From assembly GCA_034189325.1 (NCBI GenBank), contig JAXHUM010000004.1, forward strand, positions 31,202-95,201: 64,000 bases of DNA, written 5' to 3'. How positions within the stretch are numbered: the stretch's first letter is position 1; every line of letters starts with the position of its first letter. Positions 44,334 through 52,815 of this stretch are shown here, piece after piece. The stretch comes from JAXHUM01 sp034189325. GTDB lineage: Bacteria > Desulfobacterota > DSM-4660 > Desulfatiglandales > Desulfatiglandaceae. The notes below the pieces were generated by a model. The model was not told the origin of the DNA. It did not search any database and saw nothing but the letters and a program-made list of their open reading frames with translations. The position numbers were made by a program, and so were the translations under genes.

Positions 44334-44693
44334 TTAGTAGGTATACAGTGCGTATTCTTTGATCGTCCCGTCTCCAACATAGGTGGTTTTTCTTGTCTTT
44401 TGCCCTCCTTTATCAAAGGTATAGACGACCGATTTTTGCAGTTTGCGGTGCCGATCATAGGTAACCTTCTTCGTCACACCCTTTCCCTTCTCATACATGA
44501 AAAGGGTATAGGCTTTTAGGATTTTATCCGGCGTATAGAGGTTTCTTTTCTGTTTCTTCAGGTTGCTGTCGTACTCATAGGTCCAGTATCCGAGCCTTTT
44601 GCCTGTTGAGTCATACAGGGTCTTTTTATCCTTCCCGAATGGAATGTACGAATATTCATGATAGGATAATGGAGGGATCAAACTGTCCATCAT
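44334..44693 (-). CDS. Short protein of YD/MORN-like tyrosine repeats
   Basis: 119 residues made of about four imperfect repeats of roughly 25 residues with the pattern (T/S)xxYDxxGKxxxKxxYxYD: KTLYDSTGKRLGYWTYEYD, RNLYTPDKILKAYTLFMYEK, KVTYDRHRKLQKSVVYTFDK and KTTYVGDGTIKEYALYTY. There is no signal peptide, though such repeat proteins are usually exported, and no good ribosome site. It may be the 3' end of a longer gene that has lost its start. It is convergent with the acyl-CoA dehydrogenase gene. No function assigned. Confidence 0.5.
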   Translation of the reverse strand: MMDSLIPPLSYHEYSYIPFGKDKKTLYDSTGKRLGYWTYEYDSNLKKQKRNLYTPDKILKAYTLFMYEKGKGVTKKVTYDRHRKLQKSVVYTFDKGGQKTRKTTYVGDGTIKEYALYTY

Positions 44694-45152
44694 AGGTTGA
44701 ATTAAAGGGGATCCCGTTCAGAAGTAAGGTGACGTGCCGAGAGCGAAGCCCCCTCAGGTTGATGCGAGGGATACCCTGCGCACCGGTGCGCACATCCAGG
44801 CCAGGGAGTAACCCCAGGCCCCTCTGTACGAATCAGATTCGGGTATTAGGCTGGTGATATGAAATATTCAGTAAAAAGTTGTCAATCTATTTTTGGAGAA
44901 ATATCCTGTATGGTTTAAGATGACTGAAAATAACCTAGCATTGCTTAAAAAGAGGAAATTGCACCTTGGGAGAGGAAAGAAATCGCGATTTATGCGATAC
45001 TGAAATCAGGAAAAGGTGTCGCTATTGCTTTATTGGAGCAGAGGTGAGGTTGGGGCAGGGCGGAATGGAGCTTCCCCATTGGTCGGACATTTTTCGCGGC
45101 ACAAGGGGCGGACCGCCCGGAGGGCTCAGGGAGGTCCGCACGTCCCCTGGCT
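44694..45152. other. 459-base gap with a 16-bp perfect palindrome and a GC-rich hairpin
   Basis: No convincing gene. At 44777-44792 lies TGCGCACCGGTGCGCA, a perfect 16-bp palindrome. The surrounding 44720-44830 is unusually rich in G and C and in short complementary stretches. At 45105-45147 a stem pairs GCGGACC (45108-45114) with GGTCCGC (45133-45139), flanked by GGGG and CCCC; it lies just beyond the stop of the Spy-like gene on the - strand and could be its end signal. A structured RNA or the trace of a mobile element is possible. Confidence 0.4.
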
Positions 45153-45701
45153 TTAAGGCATTTTGTAATCCGGTCTTCCTTTCTTTTGAGGCCCATCGAA
45201 ACGTTTGTCGCATCTCCTTTGGCCCATCATTTTTTGACGTCTGTCATACAAATTCAGTTTCTTGACTTGATCAGGGGTCAGGAGCCTTTGGAGGGCAAGA
45301 CGTGATTCCACACGTTGGAGATACTTTTTCCCCTTTAGATCGGCCATTTTTTTCGCTAGACTAAGGACTGCCTCGTTGTCGGCCTTGTCTTCGGAAAAGG
45401 CCTTATCCATCTGTAACCGCAGACTATCGATCTCCGCTTTTAAGGCCAAGCGCTTTTCACGGAAGGCAAAATCCGCCTCCCGGAGTTCATTGATCTGCTC
45501 TGTTGTGAGACCCAGTTTCTCGATCATTTGAGGGCTCCGCCAGATTCCCAGGAGCGGCCGATGATGGCCTTTCATGGCAAAACAGTGGTCCGGCTTCCCG
45601 CCTCCAAGGCCGGAGGCCCCTGCAACGGCGGGTATCAAGCATACCGTGACCAGGAGAACAAAGATACCTGCAACGACTGTTTGGGTGGGTTTTGAATTCA
45701 T
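45153..45701 (-). CDS. Spy/CpxP-family periplasmic protein
   Basis: 182 residues. A Sec signal covers about 1-29 (hydrophobic core then AVAGAS). The mature part is nearly all helix with two LTxxQ motifs, LTTEQI near 65 and LTPDQV near 143, the mark of Spy/CpxP/ZraP chaperone or sensor-partner proteins. His, Met and Cys residues near the mature N-terminus (CFAMKGHHRP) could bind metal. AAGGAGGT precedes the ATG. It is divergent from a CpxRA-type system, as cpxP is in enterobacteria, and shares a promoter region with a CpxR-like box. Confidence 0.9.
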   Translation of the reverse strand: MNSKPTQTVVAGIFVLLVTVCLIPAVAGASGLGGGKPDHCFAMKGHHRPLLGIWRSPQMIEKLGLTTEQINELREADFAFREKRLALKAEIDSLRLQMDKAFSEDKADNEAVLSLAKKMADLKGKKYLQRVESRLALQRLLTPDQVKKLNLYDRRQKMMGQRRCDKRFDGPQKKGRPDYKMP

Positions 45702-45805
45702 GACATACCTCCTTCAAGCTTTGTTTTTTCTCATATTTCTTCCCTAGTGTCATGTTTACTATAAGGTAGGTTTGTTAAGGTATTGTGTCGTTTCGAGAGA
45801 AAATT

Positions 45806-45821
45806 GTAAAGGTTTTGTAAA
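45806..45821 (+). promoter_or_regulatory. CpxR-box-like direct repeat GTAAA-N6-GTAAA
   Basis: GTAAAGGTTTTGTAAA lies in the 223-base region between the divergent Spy-like and cpxR-like genes. Two GTAAA half-sites recur with an 11-base period, the spacing class of the CpxR box (GTAAA-N4 to 8-GTAAA). Its place predicts autoregulation and control of the Spy-like gene. Confidence 0.65.
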
Positions 45822-45924
45822 GCCGGTTGCCCCTGAGTGACCAAAGGGTTTAACATAATGACTCCGGCGTTGAATGAAAAGGCCCTATATCCGAAAGACC
45901 TATCAAGCGATCGGAGCGTCCAAT

Positions 45925-46632
45925 ATGAAAATTCTGATCATAGATGATGACACAAAACTGTGTCGGCTCGTGGGTGATTACCTGGAGCCTATGGGATACG
46001 AAGTAGAGGCCGCCCACAACGGCCTTCAGGGATTGGAAAGAGCTCAGAACGGCGATTACGATGCCGTGATTCTCGATGTGATGATGCCGCATATGGACGG
46101 GTTCGAAGTGCTCAAACGTTTAAGGAGGGAATCGGACATACCTGTACTGATGCTCACCGGGCGGGGGGAGGAAACCGACAGAATCGTGGGACTCGAAATG
46201 GGGGCCGACGACTACCTTCCAAAGACCTTCTCATCCCGTGAGCTATTGGCGCGCCTGCGCGCGGTTACCCGCCGGCATCAGTTAAGGACCCGCCGGATAG
46301 CCCCTGCGTCTGATGGCAAAATATCGGTTTTTGGGAATCTCGAAATTGAAAAAAGCTCACGAACGGTTCGTCTGGATGCCAAGCCCCTGAACCTGACTCC
46401 CATTGAATACGATCTACTGACGAGTTTGGTCGGTTCGGCAGGTCGGGTCCTGACGAGGGACCAGCTTTTGGATGCCGTTTCCGGTCGCAATTATGAGGTT
46501 TTTGACCGTTCCGTGGATGTCCATATCTCCTCGTTGCGACGCAAGCTCGGAGAAGACCCTCGCAACCCACGATTCATCAAAACCGTCCGCACCGTCGGAT
46601 ATATGTTCAAATGTCCCGAGGATCCTCCATGA
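45925..46632 (+). CDS. cpxR: OmpR-family response regulator, CpxR-like
   Basis: Transcription factor of 235 residues. Receiver domain: acidic pair in IDDDTK, phospho-acceptor D51 in VILDVMMPHMDG, Thr in MLTGRG and Lys in YLPKTFSSRELLARL (Thr instead of the usual Pro after the Lys). The C-terminal winged helix (about 137-232) includes LTPIEYDLLTSLVGSAGRVLTRDQLL and RSVDVHISSLRRKLG. The ATG at 45925 lies 8 bases after CGGAG; an earlier in-frame start at 45874 would add 17 residues before the receiver fold and is unlikely. It overlaps the sensor kinase by ATGA. Confidence 0.93.
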   Translation: MKILIIDDDTKLCRLVGDYLEPMGYEVEAAHNGLQGLERAQNGDYDAVILDVMMPHMDGFEVLKRLRRESDIPVLMLTGRGEETDRIVGLEMGADDYLPKTFSSRELLARLRAVTRRHQLRTRRIAPASDGKISVFGNLEIEKSSRTVRLDAKPLNLTPIEYDLLTSLVGSAGRVLTRDQLLDAVSGRNYEVFDRSVDVHISSLRRKLGEDPRNPRFIKTVRTVGYMFKCPEDPP

Positions 46633-48152
46633 TGAGACCGACCTCTTCTTTGCTGGCCAAGATCCTGTGTTGGTTTTTTTTGAATCTGATTGTGGTGGTG
46701 GCGATCCTGGCCATATTCTTCGTGTTCCAGCCGTATGTCAATGTGAATGCCATTTTGGGGCAACAGGGATCGAATCGCTTGCGGACCGCAGGCGTCTTGA
46801 TAACCCACGACCTGAAGGGGGTCCCTCGGGCCGACTGGCCCGAAGTACTGGCCAGGCATGCCAAGGCCCATCAGGTGGATCTCACACTTGCGCTGGAAGA
46901 TGGATCTCGCTTTTCGACAATGGAGGGTGGTCTCCCTGAAAAGGTCCGAAGAAGAATCTCAGGTTTTTCGCGTCGTAAGCCTCTCCCGGGTCGACTCCCC
47001 CGTGCCCCTTTTTTCGAGGATCCTCCAAGAGGACCGGGAAACCCTCTTATTGAGGACGAGTTCCTGAAAAAGAGACATATCAGAAGAAGTTTTTCCGGTA
47101 AAGAGGGGAGAAACGGCAAAAAGCCCTATTTCATGCTCCGAACGGGAGATCCGACCCGCTACTGGATCGGGGTTCGTATTCCCTTTACCCTTGGACCTGA
47201 GCGCCTCCCCGGCCGTGCCCTACTACTGGCTTCTTCTGATTCAATAACGGGAAAGGGCTTTTTCTTCGATCCCCTTCCCTGGATCCTGATTGGGGCGACC
47301 GTTATTGTTCTGTCGGTGTTATTGTGGATACCGATGGTGAGAAATATTACCCGACCCCTTGCCCGCATGACCTATGCCGCCGAAGAGATTGCCAGGGGGC
47401 GTTTTGATGTGCCGCTCCATGAAACCCGGGCCGATGAGATCGGACGCCTTGCGAGGGCTGTCAGGCATATGACCTCACGGCTGTCCGCTTTTGTCAGGGG
47501 ACAGAGGCGATTCCTCGGAGACGTGTCCCATGAGTTGGGGTCTCCCATAGCCCGTATTCAGTTCGGGCTCGGGGCTTTGGAGCAACGGGTTGAAAAAGAA
47601 AACGTGGAGCGGGTGAGAGATATTATGGAAGATGTTGACCATATGTCCACGCTGGTCAGTGAACTGCTCGCCTTTTCACGGGCCGACCTGAAATCCGAAA
47701 CAACAAAGCTGGAAAGCATTGCCCTGCTTCCAATAGTGGAAACGGTGGTTAAGAGAGAAGGGACGCCCGGAGAGAGGATCGTGATCGGAATTGATCCAAT
47801 GGTACGTGTTATAGGCTCCGCCGAACTCCTGACCCGGGCGCTTGCCAATCTATTAAGAAATGCCGTTAAATACGCCGGAGACCAAGGCCCGATCCATATG
47901 TCCGCGCAAAAAAGAGGGGATATGATCGACATAGAGGTTCGAGATAATGGGGCCGGTGTCCCTGAAGATCTCTTGGATCAGCTTTTTGAGCCTTTCTTCC
48001 GTCCGGAGCCTTCCCGGGATAGAGATTCCGGGGGAGTGGGTCTTGGCTTGGCTATCGTAAAAACCTGTGTTGAGGCATGCAAAGGAGCCGTGTCAGCGGC
48101 CAATCTCACTCCCCATGGCTTTGCCGTGACCATGAGCCTGAAAGCAGGGTAG
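46629..48152 (+). CDS. cpxA: Sensor histidine kinase, CpxA-like
   Basis: Inner-membrane kinase of 507 residues. The first membrane helix is near 15-35 and the second near 218-240, enclosing a periplasmic domain of about 180 residues that is very rich in Arg and Pro (RRRISGFSRRKPLPGRLPR). A HAMP domain follows (RNITRPLARMTYAAEEIARGRF). The H-box VSHELGSPIARIQ places the phosphorylated His near 301; N-box NLLRNAVKYA, G1 DNGAGVPE and G2 GVGLGLAIV are intact. With the CpxR-like regulator and the Spy-like protein it forms an envelope-stress circuit. Confidence 0.93.
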   Translation: MMRPTSSLLAKILCWFFLNLIVVVAILAIFFVFQPYVNVNAILGQQGSNRLRTAGVLITHDLKGVPRADWPEVLARHAKAHQVDLTLALEDGSRFSTMEGGLPEKVRRRISGFSRRKPLPGRLPRAPFFEDPPRGPGNPLIEDEFLKKRHIRRSFSGKEGRNGKKPYFMLRTGDPTRYWIGVRIPFTLGPERLPGRALLLASSDSITGKGFFFDPLPWILIGATVIVLSVLLWIPMVRNITRPLARMTYAAEEIARGRFDVPLHETRADEIGRLARAVRHMTSRLSAFVRGQRRFLGDVSHELGSPIARIQFGLGALEQRVEKENVERVRDIMEDVDHMSTLVSELLAFSRADLKSETTKLESIALLPIVETVVKREGTPGERIVIGIDPMVRVIGSAELLTRALANLLRNAVKYAGDQGPIHMSAQKRGDMIDIEVRDNGAGVPEDLLDQLFEPFFRPEPSRDRDSGGVGLGLAIVKTCVEACKGAVSAANLTPHGFAVTMSLKAG

Positions 48153-48244
48153 TGGACCTCTTGAGCATGTGAGTGGCGCCTAATCGTTTATGAGGGTTAT
48201 GATAGTGTAAGCGTGAGGGCCTGTTTTTCCCCTCCAGGAGGTAT

Positions 48245-48277
48245 GAAAAAAGCCGGAATGGGGCAGTATCCCGGCTT
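48245..48277 (-). terminator. Intrinsic terminator of Liv cassette 2
   Basis: Read on the - strand, AAGCCGG (48277-48271) pairs with CCGGCTT (48256-48250) and a run of six T follows. It lies 30 bases past the stop of the last gene of the cassette and 95 bases past the end of the kinase gene on the other strand. Confidence 0.8.
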
Positions 48278-48306
48278 GTAGGAAATGCGTGTTGGAGTAA
48301 CGGAGA

Positions 48307-49275
48307 TTATCCCTCAGCCTCCTTTTCCAGTTCGTCCAGTTTGTCAGGGTCTGAAATCGCGATGTCCACCAGGGCCTTGGGAATAGAACTCTGTTCACAC
48401 ATGGTACGAATATCCTTTTCTACATCGGAAAACTCCAGAATCTCCCGGATCCCTTCGATGTATTCGAGCATATCTTCAGAACCGATATCTTCCAGGGAGG
48501 GACCTGCTGCCTCGGCCGCTTTTTTGGCGGCGAGTTCTTCTTCTTTTCTCCTCTTTTCCTCCAGTTCTTTCTCCATAGCCTTTTTCACCGCATCGATGGC
48601 AGATTGCTGGATGCCGCCGATCTCCACGATGAGTTCATCTGCCGCGTTATTGTTGAGGAGATGTTTGATCTTATCCTCTTCCGAAGCATCTTGTACTTTT
48701 TCAAATAGCTCCTGAACCCGGGCCCTTTCAGCCAGTTCAGCGTCCACTTTCGATTTGACCCCCTTGTATTCCTCCTCTGATACGCCTAAGGTTTCAACGA
48801 TGATCCCGGGCTCAAAGGCTTCGGATATAAGGTAACGGATACCTGCTTCACCGGAAAGCTCCTTGGCCTTGGCTATCATCAGGTCGATCTTTTTCTTTTC
48901 GGCAAGCTTATCCACATCCATGCTGTGTTGTGATGTCAGATAAGCGGGCCAATCTCCACCCAATTGACGGATGATCTTCATGGCTACGGCATAGGAGTCC
49001 TCGAGGTCCTCCAGACCCAGGGCGGAAATCGCCTGATTGAAATCCTGCATAAAGGGCCTGCCGACACGGCAGCGGGCCTTAACCGCCTTGGTTAACATCA
49101 TCCAGTTGCCGCCATGTTTCGAAACATTGTAGCCCGTCTGATCGAGTTCTTCGGCAATTTTTCGTGAGATAGCAAGGTAGTTTGCTTCTGTGTATTCCTC
49201 GTCCGCGGAGGCTTCGATCTGTTTTTCGATAAGCAGCCACAAAGGTTCCCTGTCTTTATTGTGATTTTCCGACAT
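48307..49275 (-). CDS. Uncharacterised acidic helical protein, 322 residues
   Basis: Soluble, strongly helical and acidic. The start at 49275 (MSENHNKDREPLW) has AAGGAAGGA 6 bases upstream; a longer frame to 49323 lacks such a site. The N-terminal 100 residues include ANYLAISRKIAEELDQTGYNV and a conserved-looking HGGNWMML with CRVGRPFMQDF. The middle is a Lys/Glu-rich coiled-coil stretch (AMEKELEEKRRKEEELAAKKAAE near 240-265). The C-terminal 60 residues form another helical unit. It is the last gene before the terminator, 241 bases after the binding-protein gene. I do not recognise the family. Confidence 0.75.
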   Translation of the reverse strand: MSENHNKDREPLWLLIEKQIEASADEEYTEANYLAISRKIAEELDQTGYNVSKHGGNWMMLTKAVKARCRVGRPFMQDFNQAISALGLEDLEDSYAVAMKIIRQLGGDWPAYLTSQHSMDVDKLAEKKKIDLMIAKAKELSGEAGIRYLISEAFEPGIIVETLGVSEEEYKGVKSKVDAELAERARVQELFEKVQDASEEDKIKHLLNNNAADELIVEIGGIQQSAIDAVKKAMEKELEEKRRKEEELAAKKAAEAAGPSLEDIGSEDMLEYIEGIREILEFSDVEKDIRTMCEQSSIPKALVDIAISDPDKLDELEKEAEG

Positions 49276-49457
49276 GATATATCCTTCCTTAATGTAAGTG
49301 GATAGGAGATTATTTTTCCGCATGAAGAATATAGGTTAATTCAATTTGTCCGTCAAGGGCATTTTGCCTGGATAGGGAATAGCCTGAGCTGAGTGGCGGG
49401 TAAGAAATAGGAGAGGGAAGAAAACGTTGCTTCAAGGCCGGCATTAGGTCTGTTTGT

Positions 49458-49493
49458 ACAATTGCCCTTTGCCTTACAGCGTAGGGCAATTGT
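49458..49493 (-). repeat. Stem-loop after the cassette 2 binding-protein gene
   Basis: ACAATTGCCCT at 49458-49468 pairs perfectly over 11 bp with 49483-49493 around a 14-base loop, just after the stop of the binding-protein gene. No U-run follows on the - strand, so it may be a partial terminator or an element that stabilises the mRNA of the abundant binding protein. Confidence 0.55.
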
Positions 49494-49516
49494 CATGTAA
49501 TCCTGAAAAATAAGGG

Positions 49517-50785
49517 TTATTTGACCACGTCCTCGCCGCCGGGCAACAGGTTCGGCGTATAGATTGAATCGACAATCTTGACGATTTTGCCGTTTTGGTT
49601 TTGATATATACTTGCCGTGCTCGGGCCGAAAGTCTTGTTCTTTTTGAATGTGATCAAGCTGTTGTAAGCCATGCATTTGTAATCGGTCATGGATGTAAGG
49701 ACGTCATATATTACGCGACCCGTGACTTTTTCCGGACCGACCTTCTTGACGGCCCTTCTTATGGATTCGCCATACACATCAAACCATGACATGGCCAGAG
49801 AGTATCCAAGTGCATAGTCTTCACTCATTTTAGTTTTTTCGAACATCTTTTTAAAAGCAGGTTCCCATTCATTTGTATCAGGCTGGTATCCGGTGAGCAT
49901 CATGGTCTCATTGGCGATCTCCCCGGCATAGGTCCTGATTTGAATGATATTATCCGCCCAAAAGGCCATATCCTGAAACTTGTCCCTAACGCCGACCCTG
50001 GCCGCGTCTTTGAGTATGGTAGCATGGGTATTGGGATACATTCCAAAATAGATCATGTCGGCTCCTCGTTTCACGAGCCTCAAGATTTGCGGCGTCGTAT
50101 CTGTCGGCGAGACAGGGACATATTCAGGTTCAACCCAGTCCACCCCCAGTTGCTTGAGGTAAGGTTTTATCTCTTTTTGATCGAAGGCCCTTCCAAAGGC
50201 ATTGTCCCAACCTATCAGTCCCAGCCTGGGATTGCGGCCCTTGTTTTCTTCATAGCGTTTCCTGATCAGCTTGTAAGGGGTGTTTGCATTCCAGTTATCT
50301 TTGAGAAATTTAGCCGAAGCGGCGATCATGCCCTCATAACAGCCTTGCATACTGAAAGACCATGCCGCGGGATGCACGATAGGCCTGGCTGAGGAACCGT
50401 CAATGCAGGGGATCTTTTTTCTTTTTGCAAGGGGTTTTATCGCAATGATAGTAGGACTTGCAAGTCCGCCGGTAGTGATGATGGGTTCAGGCTTTTTGGA
50501 CGTAGCCATTTGGTAGGCTGCAACACACTTCTGCATATCCATACCTGTGTCATATATCTCATGATCCCATTTGACCCCGTCCGGGAAGTAACCCGGCTCC
50601 TCATTTGCCCATGCGACAAAGTCCTTGATTCCCCTCAGGATGACTTGGTGAAGTCCTGAATAGGGGCCTGTAAGGTCATACATCCCGATGATCCTATAGG
50701 ATACATCCTCTTTGGCGTGAACCGAAATAGGGAGAACAGCCAAAAAGCATAATAGCATGAAGACACCAAACAATCTCTTTCCCAT
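49517..50785 (-). CDS. livK: Periplasmic substrate-binding protein of Liv cassette 2
   Basis: 422 residues. The Sec signal spans about 1-25 (MGKRL, hydrophobic core, SVHA-KED). The mature start VSYRIIGMYDLTGPYSGLHQVILRGIKDFV matches the peripla_BP_6 ligand-loop arrangement, and ITTGGLASPTIIAIKPLAKRKKIPCIDGS forms the ligand pocket strand. It is related to but clearly different from the cassette 1 protein, so the two transporters probably differ in substrate. It follows livM after 80 bases. Confidence 0.93.
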   Translation of the reverse strand: MGKRLFGVFMLLCFLAVLPISVHAKEDVSYRIIGMYDLTGPYSGLHQVILRGIKDFVAWANEEPGYFPDGVKWDHEIYDTGMDMQKCVAAYQMATSKKPEPIITTGGLASPTIIAIKPLAKRKKIPCIDGSSARPIVHPAAWSFSMQGCYEGMIAASAKFLKDNWNANTPYKLIRKRYEENKGRNPRLGLIGWDNAFGRAFDQKEIKPYLKQLGVDWVEPEYVPVSPTDTTPQILRLVKRGADMIYFGMYPNTHATILKDAARVGVRDKFQDMAFWADNIIQIRTYAGEIANETMMLTGYQPDTNEWEPAFKKMFEKTKMSEDYALGYSLAMSWFDVYGESIRRAVKKVGPEKVTGRVIYDVLTSMTDYKCMAYNSLITFKKNKTFGPSTASIYQNQNGKIVKIVDSIYTPNLLPGGEDVVK

Positions 50786-50865
50786 GAATACCCTCCTTGA
50801 TAAACTAAGTTTTATGTTGCGTGTTTACGTGCCACTACCAAAAAAATACCAAAATGGTCTATCCG

Positions 50866-51924
50866 TCAATAGGTGAACGGCCAGATCTGCATGGATGATC
50901 TGATGGTCTCCCATCGGTGATGCAAGCCCCTGGGTTCAAAGATAAGGAAGGCAACAATAACAGCTCCATTGAATATCAGGAGCATGGAAGAGACGACGGA
51001 ACCTGCTATGGAGGGAAGGGCAGACCCTATCATAGGTCCGACGATCATCACGAAATAGCCCAGGAGTTTTAGGAAAAAGACCCCGAAGATTGTGCCGACG
51101 ATACTTCCCATTCCCCCCACAATCACGTAGCCCAGATACCAGATGTTATCCGTGAAAGGAAACTGCTCAAAGGATATGAACCCCCAATAGGTTGCAAAGA
51201 GGGACCCGGCAATACCCGCATAAGCCGAGGAAATCGCGAAGGCTATAAGCTTGTATCCAAACACATTGATCCCCATCACCTCTGCGGCCAAATCATCGTC
51301 ACGAATGGCGATAAAGATCCTTCCAAGCCTGCCCCTGGCAATGCTCTTTGCGACAAATACGGCCAATGCCAAGAAGGCGGCAATGAGGTAGTAGAATTGC
51401 CTCTGGCTGCATATCTCGTAAGAGCCGATCATGGGGACATCGATCGGCAGGCCGTTAATGCCTCCGGTAACCGCCCCTCCGTGCATAATGATCCACACCA
51501 GAATGAAATAGGAGGCAAGGGTCGACATCGCTATGTAGAAGCCTTTCAGCCTCAATGAGGGGAGCCCGAAAAAAAGACCTACAATGGCCGTACCAATGAG
51601 GGACAGCGGCAAGGTGGCCCACCAGGAAAACCCAAAATGGGTCATAAAGATACCGGTGATATACCCCCCCACAGCAACGAAGATCGCATGCCCGAGACTG
51701 ATCTGGCCGCAATAGCCGAGCAGGAAATTGAGGCCTAGGGTGGCTATGATGGTGATGTAAAGCATGTTCATAATCGATAGTGCACCATCTTCAGCGAGCA
51801 GGGGGAAAACGATCAGATAGAGAACCAGCAAAACAACCAGCATGATCCAGTGAAAGGGGGTTCGAAAGACACAGATGTCTTTTTCGTAACTGACGTCGAA
51901 AGTGCCGCAGGGTCTTCTGCTCAT
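50866..51924 (-). CDS. livM: ABC transporter permease, LivM family (cassette 2)
   Basis: 352 residues, about nine membrane segments. It contains LLGYCGQISLGHAIFVAVGGYI near 65-85, the LivM hallmark, and the coupling loop IFIAIRDDDLAAEVMGI near 225-240. The C-terminus QIWPFTY parallels LWPFSY of cassette 1. A polar N-terminal stretch of about 25 residues precedes the first helix. It begins 3 bases after the livH stop. Confidence 0.95.
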   Translation of the reverse strand: MSRRPCGTFDVSYEKDICVFRTPFHWIMLVVLLVLYLIVFPLLAEDGALSIMNMLYITIIATLGLNFLLGYCGQISLGHAIFVAVGGYITGIFMTHFGFSWWATLPLSLIGTAIVGLFFGLPSLRLKGFYIAMSTLASYFILVWIIMHGGAVTGGINGLPIDVPMIGSYEICSQRQFYYLIAAFLALAVFVAKSIARGRLGRIFIAIRDDDLAAEVMGINVFGYKLIAFAISSAYAGIAGSLFATYWGFISFEQFPFTDNIWYLGYVIVGGMGSIVGTIFGVFFLKLLGYFVMIVGPMIGSALPSIAGSVVSSMLLIFNGAVIVAFLIFEPRGLHHRWETIRSSMQIWPFTY

Positions 51925-51927
51925 GAT

Positions 51928-52815
51928 TTATACCCTCTCGATCCTTTTGTATCCGAATAATCCATAAGGCTTGATTAAGAGGATTGTTAATAAGACAACA
52001 AAGGGAATGATTTCTCCCAGGCCACCACCAACAAGAGGATCGAGATAACCTGCGCCCAATATTTCAAGCATTCCCACGAATATACCCGCTATGAGAGCGC
52101 CGACAATAGACTCCAGCCCTCCGAATATCACCACTGCAAACGACTTCAGGACAAAATGCGCTACAGCCGGTCTGTCAACCTGGTGTAAATTGCCGATAAG
52201 GATCCCGCCCATTGACGCAAGCATGATTCCTATAAACCAACAGACGGCGAAAATCCTGGTCACCTGTATGCCGCCGCTCTGCGCAAGCTGGTGATCCTCT
52301 GCCGTGCCTCGCATGGCCAGGCCTATGTTTGTGTGCTGAAAGAGAAAATAGAAACAAATGAGTGCCACAATACAGATCGCGAAACTGATCAGAGCCTCAA
52401 GAGAAAGGGCTATGGGACCTACATGAAAAGTCCCTGAAGGCATAATATGGGGAAAGGTCCTCCCCGGACCCGGCCATAAAAGCGTTATAATACCGGCAAA
52501 GATCTGACCAACCCCGATGGTAACCATAATGGTCGACAGGAGCGGCTGTCCGATCATGGGTCGTAATATGAACCTTTCAAGGAAGACTGCCAGTATTGCC
52601 GCGAAAATCAACATCACCACAACCGACAGACCAATGTTTAACTGCGCCTGAACCAACAAACCCCAGAATAGGTAGGCTCCCAGGGCCGCTAGGTCCCCGT
52701 GGGCAAAGTTAAACACCTTTGTGCCTTTTACTATGAGAACGATACCGACCGCGATAAGTCCGTAAATTCCCCCCAACATTATCCCGGAAAAGAGGAATTG
52801 AAGGAACAGGGTCAT
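51928..52815 (-). CDS. livH: ABC transporter permease, LivH family (cassette 2)
   Basis: 295 residues with eight hydrophobic segments; GGIYGLIAVGIVLIVKGTKVFNFAHGDLAALGAY at the N-terminus is a typical LivH signature. The C-terminus KPYGLFGYKRIERV matches the cassette 1 paralogue. Its ATG overlaps the stop of the ligase gene by 4 bases (ATGA), so the two are translationally coupled. Confidence 0.95.
   Translation of the reverse strand: MTLFLQFLFSGIMLGGIYGLIAVGIVLIVKGTKVFNFAHGDLAALGAYLFWGLLVQAQLNIGLSVVVMLIFAAILAVFLERFILRPMIGQPLLSTIMVTIGVGQIFAGIITLLWPGPGRTFPHIMPSGTFHVGPIALSLEALISFAICIVALICFYFLFQHTNIGLAMRGTAEDHQLAQSGGIQVTRIFAVCWFIGIMLASMGGILIGNLHQVDRPAVAHFVLKSFAVVIFGGLESIVGALIAGIFVGMLEILGAGYLDPLVGGGLGEIIPFVVLLTILLIKPYGLFGYKRIERV

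Noticed and set aside
44966..45265. A 99-residue + strand frame
   Set aside because: Overlaps the Spy-like gene and a GC-rich hairpin; composition is not protein-like.
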